Shown in pieces: positions 47,267 to 58,904 of a stretch of DNA of 64,000 nt; positions within the stretch are counted from its first letter, which is position 1, and the number at the start of each line of letters is the position of its first letter. The DNA is from Ancylobacter polymorphus (GTDB lineage Bacteria > Pseudomonadota > Alphaproteobacteria > Rhizobiales > Xanthobacteraceae), in the NCBI RefSeq assembly GCF_022836935.1, contig NZ_CP083239.1, positions 3,114,001 through 3,178,000 on the forward strand, read 5' to 3'. Under the pieces are notes generated by a model, which ran no database searches, was not told the DNA's origin, and saw only the letters and a program-made list of their open reading frames with translations. A program made the translations under genes and the position numbers.

Positions 47267-48955
47267 GTGAGCAAGTGGCCGGACGAACTGGTCTTCGCCC
47301 CCCTCGGTGGGGTCGGCGAGATCGGTATGAATCTCGGGCTGTATGGTCTGGGGCCACGCAACCGGCGCAAATGGCTCGCGGTCGATCTCGGCATCTCCTT
47401 CGCGCCGCCGGAAGTGCCGGGCATCGACATCATCATGCCCGATGTCGGCTTTCTCGAACGTGAGGCGGATGCCGGCAACCTCGCCGGCCTCGTCATCACC
47501 CACGGGCACGAGGACCATATCGGCGCGCTGGTGGATCTGTGGCCGCGTCTCGGCTGCACCGTCTACACCACGCCCTTCACCCACGCGCTGGCGGAGGCGC
47601 GGCGCCTCGGCGAGCCGGGGGCGCCGAAGATTCCCTTCCACATCGTGCCCACGGGCGGGCGGACGAAGATCGGCCCGTTCGACGTGGAATTCGTGCCGGT
47701 CGCGCATTCCATTCCCGACAGCCATTCGCTGGCCATCCGCACCCCGCTCGGGCTGGTGGTGCACACGGGCGACTGGAAGATCGACCCGACCCCGGTGGTC
47801 GGCAATGTCACCGATCCCGCGCGCTTCACCGCGCTGGGCGATGAGGGCGTGCGGGCGATCATCTGCGATTCCACCAATGCCATTCGCGACGGCATCTCGC
47901 CCTCGGAAGTGGATGTGCAGGCCGCGCTGCACGATCTGATCGCCGCCGCGCCGCACCGTGTGGCGGTGACGACCTTCGCCTCCAATGTCGCCCGCATTCG
48001 CTCCATCGCCGAGGCGGCGGTGAAGGCCGGGCGCGAGGTGGTGCTGGTTGGGCGGGCGATGGAACGGGTGATCGGCGTGGCGCGCGAGCAGCACATGCTC
48101 GACGGGCTGCCGCCCTTCCGCCCGGTCGATGCCTATGGCTTCCTGCCGCGCGACAAGGTGGTCGCCATCCTCACCGGCAGCCAGGGCGAGCCGCGCGCGG
48201 CGCTGGCGCGCATCGCCGATGACGACCATCCTGATATCGCCTTGTCGCCGGGCGATCATGTGATCTTCTCGTCGCGCACCATTCCCGGCAATGAGCGGGC
48301 GGTGAACCGCATCATCAACGCGCTGGTGCTGCAGGGCATCAAGGTCATCACCGACCGCGACGGGCTTGTGCATGTGTCCGGCCATCCGCGCCGGGGCGAG
48401 CTGGAGCAGATGTACAAATGGCTGCGCCCGCAAGTGGCGGTGCCGGTGCATGGCGAGCCGCTGCATCTGTCCGAGCATGCCGAGCTTGCCCGCCGCATGG
48501 GCGCGCGCGAGGTGATAAGGCTGGTGGATGGCGATGTGGTGCGCCTCATCAGCGCCGATCCCTCGCTGGGCGCGGAGGTGATCGAGGAGATTCCCTCCGG
48601 CCGTCTGTATAAGGACGGGCAGGTGCTGGTCGGCGCCGAGGACCCGGCGATTTCCGAGCGCCGGCGGCTGTCCTTCAGCGGGCTGGTCTCGGTCGCCATC
48701 GCCATGTCGTCCAAGGGCGAGGTGGTCGGCGATCCCATGATCGACCTCTCCGGCCTGCCGCGCCTCGGCATTGGCGGCACGCCGCTCGATGAGGTGGTTG
48801 AGGACGCCGTGCTGAACTGCCTCGACGGCCTGCCCAAGCCGCGCCGGCGCGACCCGGACGCGGTCGCGGAATCGGTGACGCGCGCGGTGCGCGCCCAGAT
48901 CAACGCTGCCTGGGGCAAGAAGCCGCTCTGCCATGTGCTTGTGATCACGGTATGA
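47267..48955 (+). CDS. rnj: Ribonuclease J
   Basis: A 562-residue metallo-beta-lactamase/beta-CASP nuclease with 5'-3' exonuclease and endonuclease activity in rRNA maturation and mRNA decay. The zinc motif H79-G-H81-E-D83-H84 lies in VITHGHEDHIGAL, with further ligands in HSIPDSHS and HTGDWKID, and the beta-CASP PVHGEPLHLSEHAELA block. The GTG at 47267 after AAAGGCAGG is preferred; an in-frame GTG at 47252 overlaps the birA stop. It shares the operon with nuo and birA. Confidence 0.93.
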   Translation: MSKWPDELVFAPLGGVGEIGMNLGLYGLGPRNRRKWLAVDLGISFAPPEVPGIDIIMPDVGFLEREADAGNLAGLVITHGHEDHIGALVDLWPRLGCTVYTTPFTHALAEARRLGEPGAPKIPFHIVPTGGRTKIGPFDVEFVPVAHSIPDSHSLAIRTPLGLVVHTGDWKIDPTPVVGNVTDPARFTALGDEGVRAIICDSTNAIRDGISPSEVDVQAALHDLIAAAPHRVAVTTFASNVARIRSIAEAAVKAGREVVLVGRAMERVIGVAREQHMLDGLPPFRPVDAYGFLPRDKVVAILTGSQGEPRAALARIADDDHPDIALSPGDHVIFSSRTIPGNERAVNRIINALVLQGIKVITDRDGLVHVSGHPRRGELEQMYKWLRPQVAVPVHGEPLHLSEHAELARRMGAREVIRLVDGDVVRLISADPSLGAEVIEEIPSGRLYKDGQVLVGAEDPAISERRRLSFSGLVSVAIAMSSKGEVVGDPMIDLSGLPRLGIGGTPLDEVVEDAVLNCLDGLPKPRRRDPDAVAESVTRAVRAQINAAWGKKPLCHVLVITV

Positions 48956-49060
48956 CAGGCGGGCCGGGAGCCGGCGGGCGCGGGAGGTGAGCCTTTCCCG
49001 TGCCGCCGGCGTATCCCCGGTGCCGGCGCGTCCGCGCGGCGGAACGGGGAGGGGACTTGC

Positions 49061-49465
49061 ATGATCGGCCGTCTGAACCACGTCGCCATCGCCGTGCCGG
49101 ATCTCGATGCCGCGATCACCACCTATCGCGACACGCTCGGCGGCGTGGTGTCCGGCATCACGCCGCAGCCGGAGCATGGGGTGAACACGGTGTTCGTCAC
49201 CCTGCCCAACACCAAGGTGGAACTGCTCGGCGCGCTCGGGGAGAACTCGCCCATCGCGAAGTTCCTCGAACGCAATCCGGAAGGCGGCATTCATCATCTC
49301 TGCTACGAGGTCGAGGACATCCTCGCCGCCCGCGACCGCCTGCTGGCGGCGGGGGCGCGGGTGCTGGGCTCGGGCGAGCCGCGCCTCGGCGCGCATGGCA
49401 AGCCGGTGCTGTTCCTCCACCCCAAGGATTTTCTCGGCACGCTGGTCGAGCTGGAACAGGCGTGA
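49061..49465 (+). CDS. mce: Methylmalonyl-CoA epimerase
   Basis: A 134-residue vicinal-oxygen-chelate enzyme that interconverts the two epimers of methylmalonyl-CoA between propionyl-CoA carboxylase and the mutase. Metal ligands fit His7 (RLNHVAIAV), the GGIHHLCYEV histidine and the C-terminal LVELEQ glutamate. It lies 105 bases after rnj, preceded by GGGGAGGGGA. The remaining pathway genes are not in the window. Confidence 0.9.
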   Translation: MIGRLNHVAIAVPDLDAAITTYRDTLGGVVSGITPQPEHGVNTVFVTLPNTKVELLGALGENSPIAKFLERNPEGGIHHLCYEVEDILAARDRLLAAGARVLGSGEPRLGAHGKPVLFLHPKDFLGTLVELEQA

Positions 49466-49474
49466 GGCGGCACA

Positions 49475-49750
49475 ATGGGCGTCGGCACCTATATCGCGAT
49501 CTATTTCATCGTCTGGTGGGTGGTGATCTTCACCGTCCTGCCCTTCGGCGTGCGCTCCCAGCATGAGGACGGCGCGGTCGAGGACGGCACCGAGCCGGGC
49601 GCGCCGCAGCAGCCGATGCTGCTGCGCAAGGCACTGGCGACGACGGTGATCTCCGCCATTCTCGTGCTGATCTTCGCCTGGCTGGTGGAGACGGACCGGC
49701 TGAATTCCGACATGCTGCCCATGCCGTTCCCGCTCTATCAGGCCAAATAG
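49475..49750 (+). CDS. DUF1467 family small membrane protein
   Basis: A 91-residue protein with two membrane helices: YIAIYFIVWWVVIFTVLPFG, followed by the DUF1467 motif GVRSQHEDG, and LATTVISAILVLIFAWLV. The family is confined largely to alphaproteobacteria and usually follows mce; its function is unknown. It starts nine bases after mce and is the last gene before a terminator. Confidence 0.85.
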   Translation: MGVGTYIAIYFIVWWVVIFTVLPFGVRSQHEDGAVEDGTEPGAPQQPMLLRKALATTVISAILVLIFAWLVETDRLNSDMLPMPFPLYQAK

Positions 49751-49782
49751 ACGGCGCGCTGCCGGCAAAAAGGCAAAAAAAG

Positions 49783-49804
49783 AGGCGGGACCGAAGTCCC
49801 GCCT
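49783..49804. terminator. Rho-independent terminator closing the nuo-to-DUF1467 unit
   Basis: A perfect 9-bp stem, AGGCGGGAC / GTCCCGCCT, with the stable tetraloop CGAA. It is preceded by an A tract (AAAAAAAG) and followed by TCCTTG. It lies 33 bases after the last stop codon. Confidence 0.75.
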
Positions 49805-50168
49805 TCCTTGTCTGGCCGCCCGCACCTGATTCCGCGCCGTTTCGACGTCTGCCAGGGGGCTTTCTTAGCCGTCATTCCTCCCGAGACCTGGACCGATCAG
49901 CACGCTCCTCAAAGCGTTCAGCGGACCTCTTTCTAGAGGCCGGCACTCTAGCAAAATTTAGAACCTTGTCATCCTTGCGTCGCAATACGATTATGGTGCG
50001 TTGCAACAAAAATGGGCGCGGATCGGGCATCAAGCCTTAAGTTGAGGCAGTCTTTGCGCCATTCGCCCGCGTCCATGGGGCAAGGGCTTGTGTTTTGTGA
50101 GGCGATCCGGTTTCACTCCGCCATCGCCGCCACGCAGCCGATCCCGGCCGAATCGTGAGTTTCCGCTG
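49805..50168 (+). other. Leader region between the terminator and proS
   Basis: No gene is seen. GC content drops around 49940-50020 (ctagcaaaatttagaac, gcaacaaaaatg). Besides the promoter listed separately, an 11-bp palindrome TTGCGTCGCAA (49975-49985) lies in the promoter spacer and an 8-bp palindrome GTTGCAAC (50000-50007) lies just downstream. Both could be regulator sites. The mRNA leader of proS would be about 165 bases. Confidence 0.4.
49966..49994 (+). promoter_or_regulatory. Candidate promoter for proS-lolC/E-lolD
   Basis: TTGTCA (49966-49971), 17 bases, then GATTAT (49989-49994), in the most AT-rich part of the gap. The palindrome TTGCGTCGCAA occupies the spacer. Confidence 0.5.
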
Positions 50169-51491
50169 ATGCGCCTTTCCCGCTACTTCCTTCCCATCCT
50201 CCGCGAAGTCCCGAAGGAAGCGGAAATCGTCTCGCACCGCTTCATGCTGCGCGCCGGCATGATCCGGCAGGAGAGCGCTGGCATCTATGCGTGGCTGCCG
50301 CTGGGCAAGCGCGTACTCGACAAGATCTGCAACATCATCCGCGAGGAGCAGAACCGCTCCGGCGCCATCGAGATCATGATGCCGACCATCCAGTCGGCCG
50401 ATCTCTGGCGCGAAAGCGGGCGCTATGACGACTATGGCAAGGAGATGCTCCGCATCAAGGACCGGCATGAGCGCGACATGCTCTACGGGCCGACCAATGA
50501 GGAGATGCTGACCGAGATCGTCCGCGCCTATGTGAAGTCCTACAAGGACCTGCCGCTGAACCTCTACCACATCCAGTGGAAGTTCCGCGACGAGGTGCGC
50601 CCGCGCTTCGGCGTCATGCGCTCGCGCGAGTTCCTGATGAAGGACGCCTATTCCATCGACCTCGACTTCGAGAACGCGGTCGTCGCCTATAACCGCATGT
50701 TCGTCGCCTATCTGCGGACCTTTGCCCGGCTCGGGCTGAAGGCGATTCCCATGGTGGCCGACACCGGCCCGATCGGCGGCAATCACAGCCATGAGTTCAT
50801 CATCCTCGCCTCGACCGGCGAGAGCCAGGTGTTCTGCCATGCCGACTATCTCGACATGGCCACGCCGGAGGCGGGCGTCGACTTCCGCAATCCCGCCGGC
50901 CTGCAAGACATCGTGAACCGCTGGACCAGCCTTTATGCGGCCACGGAAGAGAAGCATGACGAAGAGGCCTTCGCGGCGATTCCCGAGGAACAGCGGGTCT
51001 CGGCGCGCGGCATCGAGGTGGGTCACATCTTCTATTTCGGCACCAAATATTCCGAGCCGATGGGCGCCAAGGTGACGGGCCCCGATGGCGTGGAGACGCC
51101 CGTGCATATGGGCTCCTACGGCATCGGCCCCTCCCGTCTCGTCGCCGCCATCATCGAGGCGTCGCATGACGAGAACGGCATCATCTGGCCGGAGGCCATC
51201 GCGCCGTTCCGCGTCGGGCTGCTCAACCTCAAGGTCGGTGATGCGGCGACGGACGAGGCCTGCGAGGCGATCTATGCCGAGCTGACCGCGCGCGGCGTCG
51301 ATGTGCTCTATGACGACACGGCGGAGCGGCCCGGCTCGAAATTCGCCACCGCCGACCTGATCGGCCTTCCCTGGCAGATCATCGTCGGGCCAAAGGGGCT
51401 GGCGGCCGGTACGGTGGAGCTGAAGCGGCGGGCGGATGGTTCGCGCGAGACGCTGACCATCCCGGCGGCGCTGGAGCGGATCATCGGTTGA
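50169..51491 (+). CDS. proS: Prolyl-tRNA synthetase, short alphaproteobacterial type
   Basis: A 440-residue class II synthetase that charges tRNA-Pro. [19 protein letters not shown], motif 2 ([27 protein letters not shown]) and the C-terminal anticodon domain ([10 protein letters not shown] onward, ending in [14 protein letters not shown]) are clear. The 180-residue insertion (INS) editing domain found between motifs 2 and 3 in the 570-residue E. coli enzyme is missing or reduced, so clearing of mischarged Ala-tRNA-Pro would need a separate ProXp-ala/YbaK-type protein. The ATG at 50169 matches family starts. Confidence 0.94.
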   Translation: MRLSRYFLPILREVPKEAEIVSHRFMLRAGMIRQESAGIYAWLPLGKRVLDKICNIIREEQNRSGAIEIMMPTIQSADLWRESGRYDDYGKEMLRIKDRHERDMLYGPTNEEMLTEIVRAYVKSYKDLPLNLYHIQWKFRDEVRPRFGVMRSREFLMKDAYSIDLDFENAVVAYNRMFVAYLRTFARLGLKAIPMVADTGPIGGNHSHEFIILASTGESQVFCHADYLDMATPEAGVDFRNPAGLQDIVNRWTSLYAATEEKHDEEAFAAIPEEQRVSARGIEVGHIFYFGTKYSEPMGAKVTGPDGVETPVHMGSYGIGPSRLVAAIIEASHDENGIIWPEAIAPFRVGLLNLKVGDAATDEACEAIYAELTARGVDVLYDDTAERPGSKFATADLIGLPWQIIVGPKGLAAGTVELKRRADGSRETLTIPAALERIIG

Positions 51492-51541
51492 GTTGAGGGC
51501 GCGCGCCGGCCGATCAAGGCCGGGCGAGGGGCGGAGCAGGC

Positions 51542-52870
51542 ATGGCGGCCAAGAGCGCAGCGCGTCGGACCAAGGCAGCGAAGACCGCGTCGGCGAGTGC
51601 CGGCGCGGAGCCCACGGGCTCCAGGCCGTTCAGCGCCTTCGAGTGGATGCTGTCGCTGCGCTATCTGCGCGCGCGCCGCAAGGAAGGCTTCATCTCGGTC
51701 ATCGCCGGCTTCTCCTTCCTCGGCATCATGCTCGGCGTGGCGACGCTCATCATCGTCATGGCGGTCATGAACGGCTTCCGCACCGAGCTGCTGTCGAAGA
51801 TCCTCGGGCTGAACGGCCATATGCTGGTGCAGTCGGCCGGCGGGCCGCTGACCGACTACGAAGAAGTCGCCAAGCGCATTGCCGGCGTGCCGGGGGTGAA
51901 GCTCGCCGTGCCGCTGGTGGAAGGGCAGGCGCTGGCCTCCTCCGCCTTCGGAGCGGGCGGCGTGCTGGTGCGCGGCCTCTCCGAGGCCAGCCTGCGGGCG
52001 CTGCCCGCCATCGGTTCCAATATCAAGGCCGGGACGCTGGACGGCTTCGACGAGGGATCCGGCGTCGCCATCGGCGCGGGCCTCGCCAAGCAGCTCTCGC
52101 TGCAGGCCGGCGACAATCTCACCCTTGTCGCCCCGCGCGGCGCGGTCACGCCCATGGGCACGACGCCGCGCATCAAGGTCTACAAGATCGCGGCGGTGTT
52201 CGAGATCGGCATGTCGGAATATGACAGCGCCTTCGTGTTCATGCCGCTGGCGGAGAGCCAGGCCTATTTCAACAGGGATGGCGATGTGACCGCCATCGAG
52301 GTCTATATCGACAAGCCGGACGAGGTGGACCGCTACCGAGCCTTGCTGCAGGAGGCGGTGGAACGGCCGATCTACATCGTCGACTGGAAGCAGCGGAACG
52401 CCACCTTCTTCAACGCGCTGCAGGTGGAGCGGAACGTGATGTTCCTGATCCTGACGCTGATCGTGGTGGTGGCGGCCTTCAACATCGTCTCCGGCCTCAA
52501 CATGCTGGTGAAGGACAAGGGGCGCGATATCGGCATTCTGCGCACCATGGGCGCCACCAGCGGGGCGATCATGCGCATCTTCCTCGTCACCGGCGCCGCC
52601 ATCGGCGTGGTCGGCACGCTGGCGGGTTTTTTGCTCGGGCTCATCGTCTGCCTCAATGTCGAGGAGATCCGTCAGTTCATCTCCTGGCTGACCTCAACCG
52701 AGCTGTTCTCGCCGGAACTCTATTATCTCAGCCGCCTGCCGGCCGAGCTGAACGCCGGCGAAACCGCCACCGTGGTGCTGATGGCGCTCATCCTGTCCCT
52801 TCTCGCCCCGCTCTACCCGTCCTGGCGCGCCGCGCGCCTCGATCCGGTGGAAGCGCTGCGCTACGAATAG
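51542..52870 (+). CDS. lolC: Lipoprotein-releasing system permease LolC/LolE
   Basis: A 442-residue inner-membrane subunit of the LolCDE lipoprotein extractor, with one N-terminal helix, a large periplasmic domain and three C-terminal FtsX-type helices. EWMLSLRYLRARRKEGFISVIAGFS and the GRDIGILRTMGATSGAIMRIF coupling region are diagnostic. Only one permease gene is present, so the transporter may be a LolF-type homodimer; whether it is LolC, LolE or LolF cannot be decided here. The first 25 residues are a basic Ala/Lys-rich extension. Confidence 0.9.
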   Translation: MAAKSAARRTKAAKTASASAGAEPTGSRPFSAFEWMLSLRYLRARRKEGFISVIAGFSFLGIMLGVATLIIVMAVMNGFRTELLSKILGLNGHMLVQSAGGPLTDYEEVAKRIAGVPGVKLAVPLVEGQALASSAFGAGGVLVRGLSEASLRALPAIGSNIKAGTLDGFDEGSGVAIGAGLAKQLSLQAGDNLTLVAPRGAVTPMGTTPRIKVYKIAAVFEIGMSEYDSAFVFMPLAESQAYFNRDGDVTAIEVYIDKPDEVDRYRALLQEAVERPIYIVDWKQRNATFFNALQVERNVMFLILTLIVVVAAFNIVSGLNMLVKDKGRDIGILRTMGATSGAIMRIFLVTGAAIGVVGTLAGFLLGLIVCLNVEEIRQFISWLTSTELFSPELYYLSRLPAELNAGETATVVLMALILSLLAPLYPSWRAARLDPVEALRYE

Positions 52871-52879
52871 GAGGGCGCC

Positions 52880-53575
52880 ATGTCGACCGCTCACCCCAAG
52901 GCCGCGCTGCGGCTTGAGAGCATCGAACGCCGCTATGCCCAGGGCGAGGGCACGCTGGAAATTCTGCGCGGTACCAATTTCACCGTGATGGAAGGCCAGT
53001 CCGTTGCGCTGGTCGCCCCTTCCGGCACCGGCAAGTCCACCCTGCTGCATATCGCCGGCCTGTTGGAACATCAGGACGCCGGCGAGGTGTTCATCGGCGA
53101 TACCGGCACCGCCGGCCTGTCGGACGCCGAGCGCACCCGCATCCGCCGCGTCGATGTCGGCTTCGTCTACCAGTTCCACCATCTGCTGCCCGAATTCTCC
53201 GCGCAGGAGAATGTGATGCTGCCGCAGATGATCCGCGGCCTGCCGCGCCGGGAGGCGGCGCAGCGGGCGAAGGAACTGCTCAGCTATCTCGGCCTCGGCA
53301 AGCGGCTGGAACACCGGCCGGGCGAGCTTTCCGGCGGCGAGCAGCAGCGCGTCGCCATCGCCCGCGCCGTCGCCAACGCCCCGCGCGTGTTGCTGGCCGA
53401 CGAGCCGACCGGCAATCTCGACCCGCACACCGCCGACCATGTGTTTCACGCGCTGTCGCAGCTGGTGGAGGCGACGGGGCTCGCGGCGGTCATCGCCACC
53501 CATAATCTCGACCTCGCCGACCGCATGCACCGCCGGGTGACGTTGCGCGAGGGGCAGGTGGTGGAACTCGCCTGA
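52880..53575 (+). CDS. lolD: Lipoprotein-releasing system ATP-binding protein LolD
   Basis: A 231-residue ABC ATPase that drives release of outer-membrane lipoproteins. Walker A reads A46-PSGTGKST, with Ala in place of the usual first Gly. The MacB/LolD-type [18 protein letters not shown] segment, the signature [15 protein letters not shown], Walker [12 protein letters not shown] and the ATHNLDLA histidine are present. It is nine bases after the permease gene. Confidence 0.93.
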   Translation: MSTAHPKAALRLESIERRYAQGEGTLEILRGTNFTVMEGQSVALVAPSGTGKSTLLHIAGLLEHQDAGEVFIGDTGTAGLSDAERTRIRRVDVGFVYQFHHLLPEFSAQENVMLPQMIRGLPRREAAQRAKELLSYLGLGKRLEHRPGELSGGEQQRVAIARAVANAPRVLLADEPTGNLDPHTADHVFHALSQLVEATGLAAVIATHNLDLADRMHRRVTLREGQVVELA

Positions 53576-53638
53576 GGCGGGGGCACCCCAAGCGGGCAAC
53601 GTAGCCCTGAGGCGCGCAACGTCATCGGTTACGCGCTA

Positions 53639-53680
53639 CGTCATCCTGAGGTGCCCGGCAGCGCCGGGCCTCGAAGGATG
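53639..53680 (+). repeat. Dispersed intergenic repeat, family B, single unit
   Basis: A 42-bp unit starting CGTCATCCTGAGG and ending CCTCGAAGGATG around a GCCCGGC-AGC-GCCGGGC hairpin. It matches the reverse complement of 15807-15848 at 40 of 42 positions. It lies 63 bases after lolD and may form the 3' end of that transcript. Confidence 0.75.
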
Positions 53681-53776
53681 AAGGCTTAGTGCAGCCTAAT
53701 CGCCCAGCCCCGCATCACGTACGGCGATTCGGCGCGAGGGCGTCGGGGGCGTTTTCGTTTCGTCAACCATGAACGG

Positions 53777-53791
53777 GAACGAAAGAAGAAC
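53777..53791. promoter_or_regulatory. LexA (SOS) box 1, GAAC-N7-GAAC
   Basis: GAAC (53777-53780), seven bases, GAAC (53788-53791): an exact match to the direct-repeat LexA operator of Alphaproteobacteria (GTTC-N7-GTTC on the other strand). It is 60 bases upstream of the microprotein ATG. Confidence 0.65.
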
Positions 53792-53822
53792 ATGGCTTGA
53801 TCATGTGGATTGCGGGCGTCAT

Positions 53823-53837
53823 GTTCTCTCTATGTTC
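53823..53837. promoter_or_regulatory. LexA (SOS) box 2, GTTC-N7-GTTC
   Basis: GTTC (53823-53826), TCTCTAT, GTTC (53834-53837), an exact alphaproteobacterial LexA operator, 46 bp centre to centre from box 1 and in the opposite orientation. A TATGTT (53831-53836) that could be the -10 element overlaps its second half, as expected for repression. It ends 13 bases before the microprotein ATG. Confidence 0.7.
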
Positions 53838-53850
53838 CAGGGAGGTCGAC

Positions 53851-53949
53851 ATGATCCGCGTTCTCGTACAGGAAGCCGCCGCTCTCGCGTCCATCGCACT
53901 GTTCGTCGCCATGATCGGCCTGTGGGCCGGGGTGATCACCGGGGTTTGA
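53851..53949 (+). CDS. SOS-controlled 32-residue membrane microprotein, possibly SidA-like
   Basis: A 32-residue peptide with a short N-terminal part (MIRVLVQEAAA) and one hydrophobic helix of about 20 residues (LASIALFVAMIGLWAGVITGV). The ATG follows a near-perfect AGGGAGGT ribosome site at a spacing of six, and two LexA boxes sit directly upstream. Size, single-pass topology, SOS control and position before dnaE recall SidA of Caulobacter crescentus, a 29-residue SOS-induced inner-membrane inhibitor of division that acts on FtsW. Homology to SidA is inferred from these traits, not from an alignment. Confidence 0.65.
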   Translation: MIRVLVQEAAALASIALFVAMIGLWAGVITGV

Positions 53950-53971
53950 GGCGCGATTACCCGGTCGCGCC
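53950..53971 (+). terminator. Hairpin directly after the microprotein stop
   Basis: GGCGCGA-N8-TCGCGCC forms a perfect 7-bp stem right after the microprotein stop codon, with no T tract. It might weaken read-through from the SOS promoter into dnaE or protect the short mRNA. Another 92 bases separate it from dnaE. Confidence 0.4.
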
Positions 53972-54063
53972 TGAGGACAGCGGGGAGGAGCCGCCCGCAA
54001 AGGTGGACGCCGCCGGCGGCGATGCCCACCATAGCGAGTTTCGAGTCGCAGGAGGGATGTGAG

Positions 54064-57498
<3,435 letters not shown>

Positions 57499-57844
57499 CG
57501 CCGCCGCGCCGGCGCCGGTAAGACGCCTGCATCGGCAAGCGGGCCCCGGTCAGCGCTCCCTATAGTTCCGCCTCCCGATCGCCGCTGGCTGTGGCGCGCC
57601 GAACCGTGCCCGCATCGGCCGACCTGCAATTCAGAGTCTGATCCCGGTTGTACTCAACCTTAATGACGTGCGACGCCGCGTCGGGAACGTCTGAGGTACG
57701 ATGTTTCAGAGCGTGATGCGGTATGTCTGTGTGTTTCTGAACAAATACGCAGATTTTATTCGGTTATTGCGTTTGATTTTTTCTTGATATTTGCGGCGAG
57801 CATGCCTTTTTTACCGCGCAGCACAAGGGAAGGTGTTTGGGGCG
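57499..57844 (+). other. 346-base gap between dnaE and the sulfotransferase-like gene
   Basis: No gene is seen. The stretch 57700-57800 is markedly AT-rich for this genome, with runs such as gattttattcggttattgcg and ttttttcttgatatttg. It probably contains the promoter of the next gene, but no -35/-10 pair with good spacing stands out. A short CGACG-CCG-CGTCG inverted repeat lies near 57669-57681. Confidence 0.45.
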
Positions 57845-58723
57845 GTGGTATTTGAGGGTTCAACGACACGTCGGGCGATTTTGATCCTGGGCATGCACCG
57901 CAGCGGTACGTCGGCGCTCACGCGGACGGTCAATCTGCTGGGGGCGGCCACGCCGCAGACGTTAATGGGTGCCACCTCGAACAATCTTCGCGGCCACTGG
58001 GAATCCAAGCCTATCGTCGATCTCAACGACGAGATCCTCGCCGCGTGCGGGCACCGCTGGTATTCGCGCAAGCGGATCACGGTCTGTCCGAGCGATGTCG
58101 TGCGGGCGCGGGGCATGTGGTCCCGTCTGCGCGACACGCTGGAAAGCGAGTTCGGCGGTGCCTCGACGGTGGTGCTGAAGGACCCGCGCATCAGCCGGCT
58201 GGTTCCGCTTTATCGGGAAGTCCTCGACGAATTGGGCTACGCGACTGAGGCCGTTCTCACCCTGCGCAACCCGCTGGAGGTCGCGCAATCGCTGGCGCGG
58301 CGCGACCAGATGGAGCCGCGGAGGGCGATCGGGGTGTGGATGCGCTACACGCTCGATGCCGAGCGGGGCACGCGCGGCCTGCCCCGGGCACTCGTGGTCT
58401 ATGAGGAATTGCTGGCGGATTGGCGCGCCGCAACCCGCCGGATGAAGCAGCATCTGGGCAGTTCTTGGCCTGAGGTGACCGAAGAAGCGGCTGCCGCCAT
58501 CGACGCGTTCCTCACGCCCGATCTGCGTCATCACACGATCGAGTTGCCCGGCGCCGGGTTCGGTCGCGCAGCGATTGCCGGCCTGCTCTACCGTGACATG
58601 GCGCAGGCTCTGACGGAGCGACCCGCCGCCTCGCCCGGTCTCATCGCCTCCGCGCTCGCGGAGCTTAGCCTGCGGACCGGTAGCGCTTCGAGCGGCCTCG
58701 TGGCGCACAACGCTGCGCGCTGA
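57845..58723 (+). CDS. Sulfotransferase family protein
   Basis: About 292 residues. The P-loop-like PAPS-binding segment ILILGMHRSGTSALTR (from 12) and a later LTLRNPLEVAQSLARRD, which fits the 3'-phosphate-binding region, place it with bacterial sulfotransferase-like proteins; RGHWESKPIVDLND and VVLKDPRISRLVPLY are also family-typical. The acceptor is unknown; cell-surface glycans are the usual targets. The start is uncertain: GTG 57845 was chosen with AAGGGAAGG upstream; GTG 57833 and TTG 57791 are in frame. It interrupts the usual dnaE-rpsB neighbourhood behind an AT-rich leader, suggesting later insertion. Confidence 0.7.
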   Translation: MVFEGSTTRRAILILGMHRSGTSALTRTVNLLGAATPQTLMGATSNNLRGHWESKPIVDLNDEILAACGHRWYSRKRITVCPSDVVRARGMWSRLRDTLESEFGGASTVVLKDPRISRLVPLYREVLDELGYATEAVLTLRNPLEVAQSLARRDQMEPRRAIGVWMRYTLDAERGTRGLPRALVVYEELLADWRAATRRMKQHLGSSWPEVTEEAAAAIDAFLTPDLRHHTIELPGAGFGRAAIAGLLYRDMAQALTERPAASPGLIASALAELSLRTGSASSGLVAHNAAR

Positions 58724-58735
58724 CGTGCGGCGGAC

Positions 58736-58764
58736 TTGCCACGGGAACGGCGCTCCCCTATAAG
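58736..58764 (+). promoter_or_regulatory. Strong sigma70-type promoter for rpsB-tsf
   Basis: TTGCCA (58736-58741), exactly 17 bases, then TATAAG (58759-58764). Transcription near 58771 would give a leader of about 134 bases before rpsB, long enough for the S2-mediated feedback known for rpsB leaders, though I could not identify a specific fold. Confidence 0.65.
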
Positions 58765-58904
58765 CCGCGCCATTCCGCACGCGGACTCGCGGCCGGGAGC
58801 CCCTCGTCACAACCTGACGCTGGCTTCACGACCGCTCCGGTGCCGTAAGCCGAATTCCTCGGCACGGCCATGTCCGCGGAGGCCCAACCGGATGAGAGAC
58901 GACA

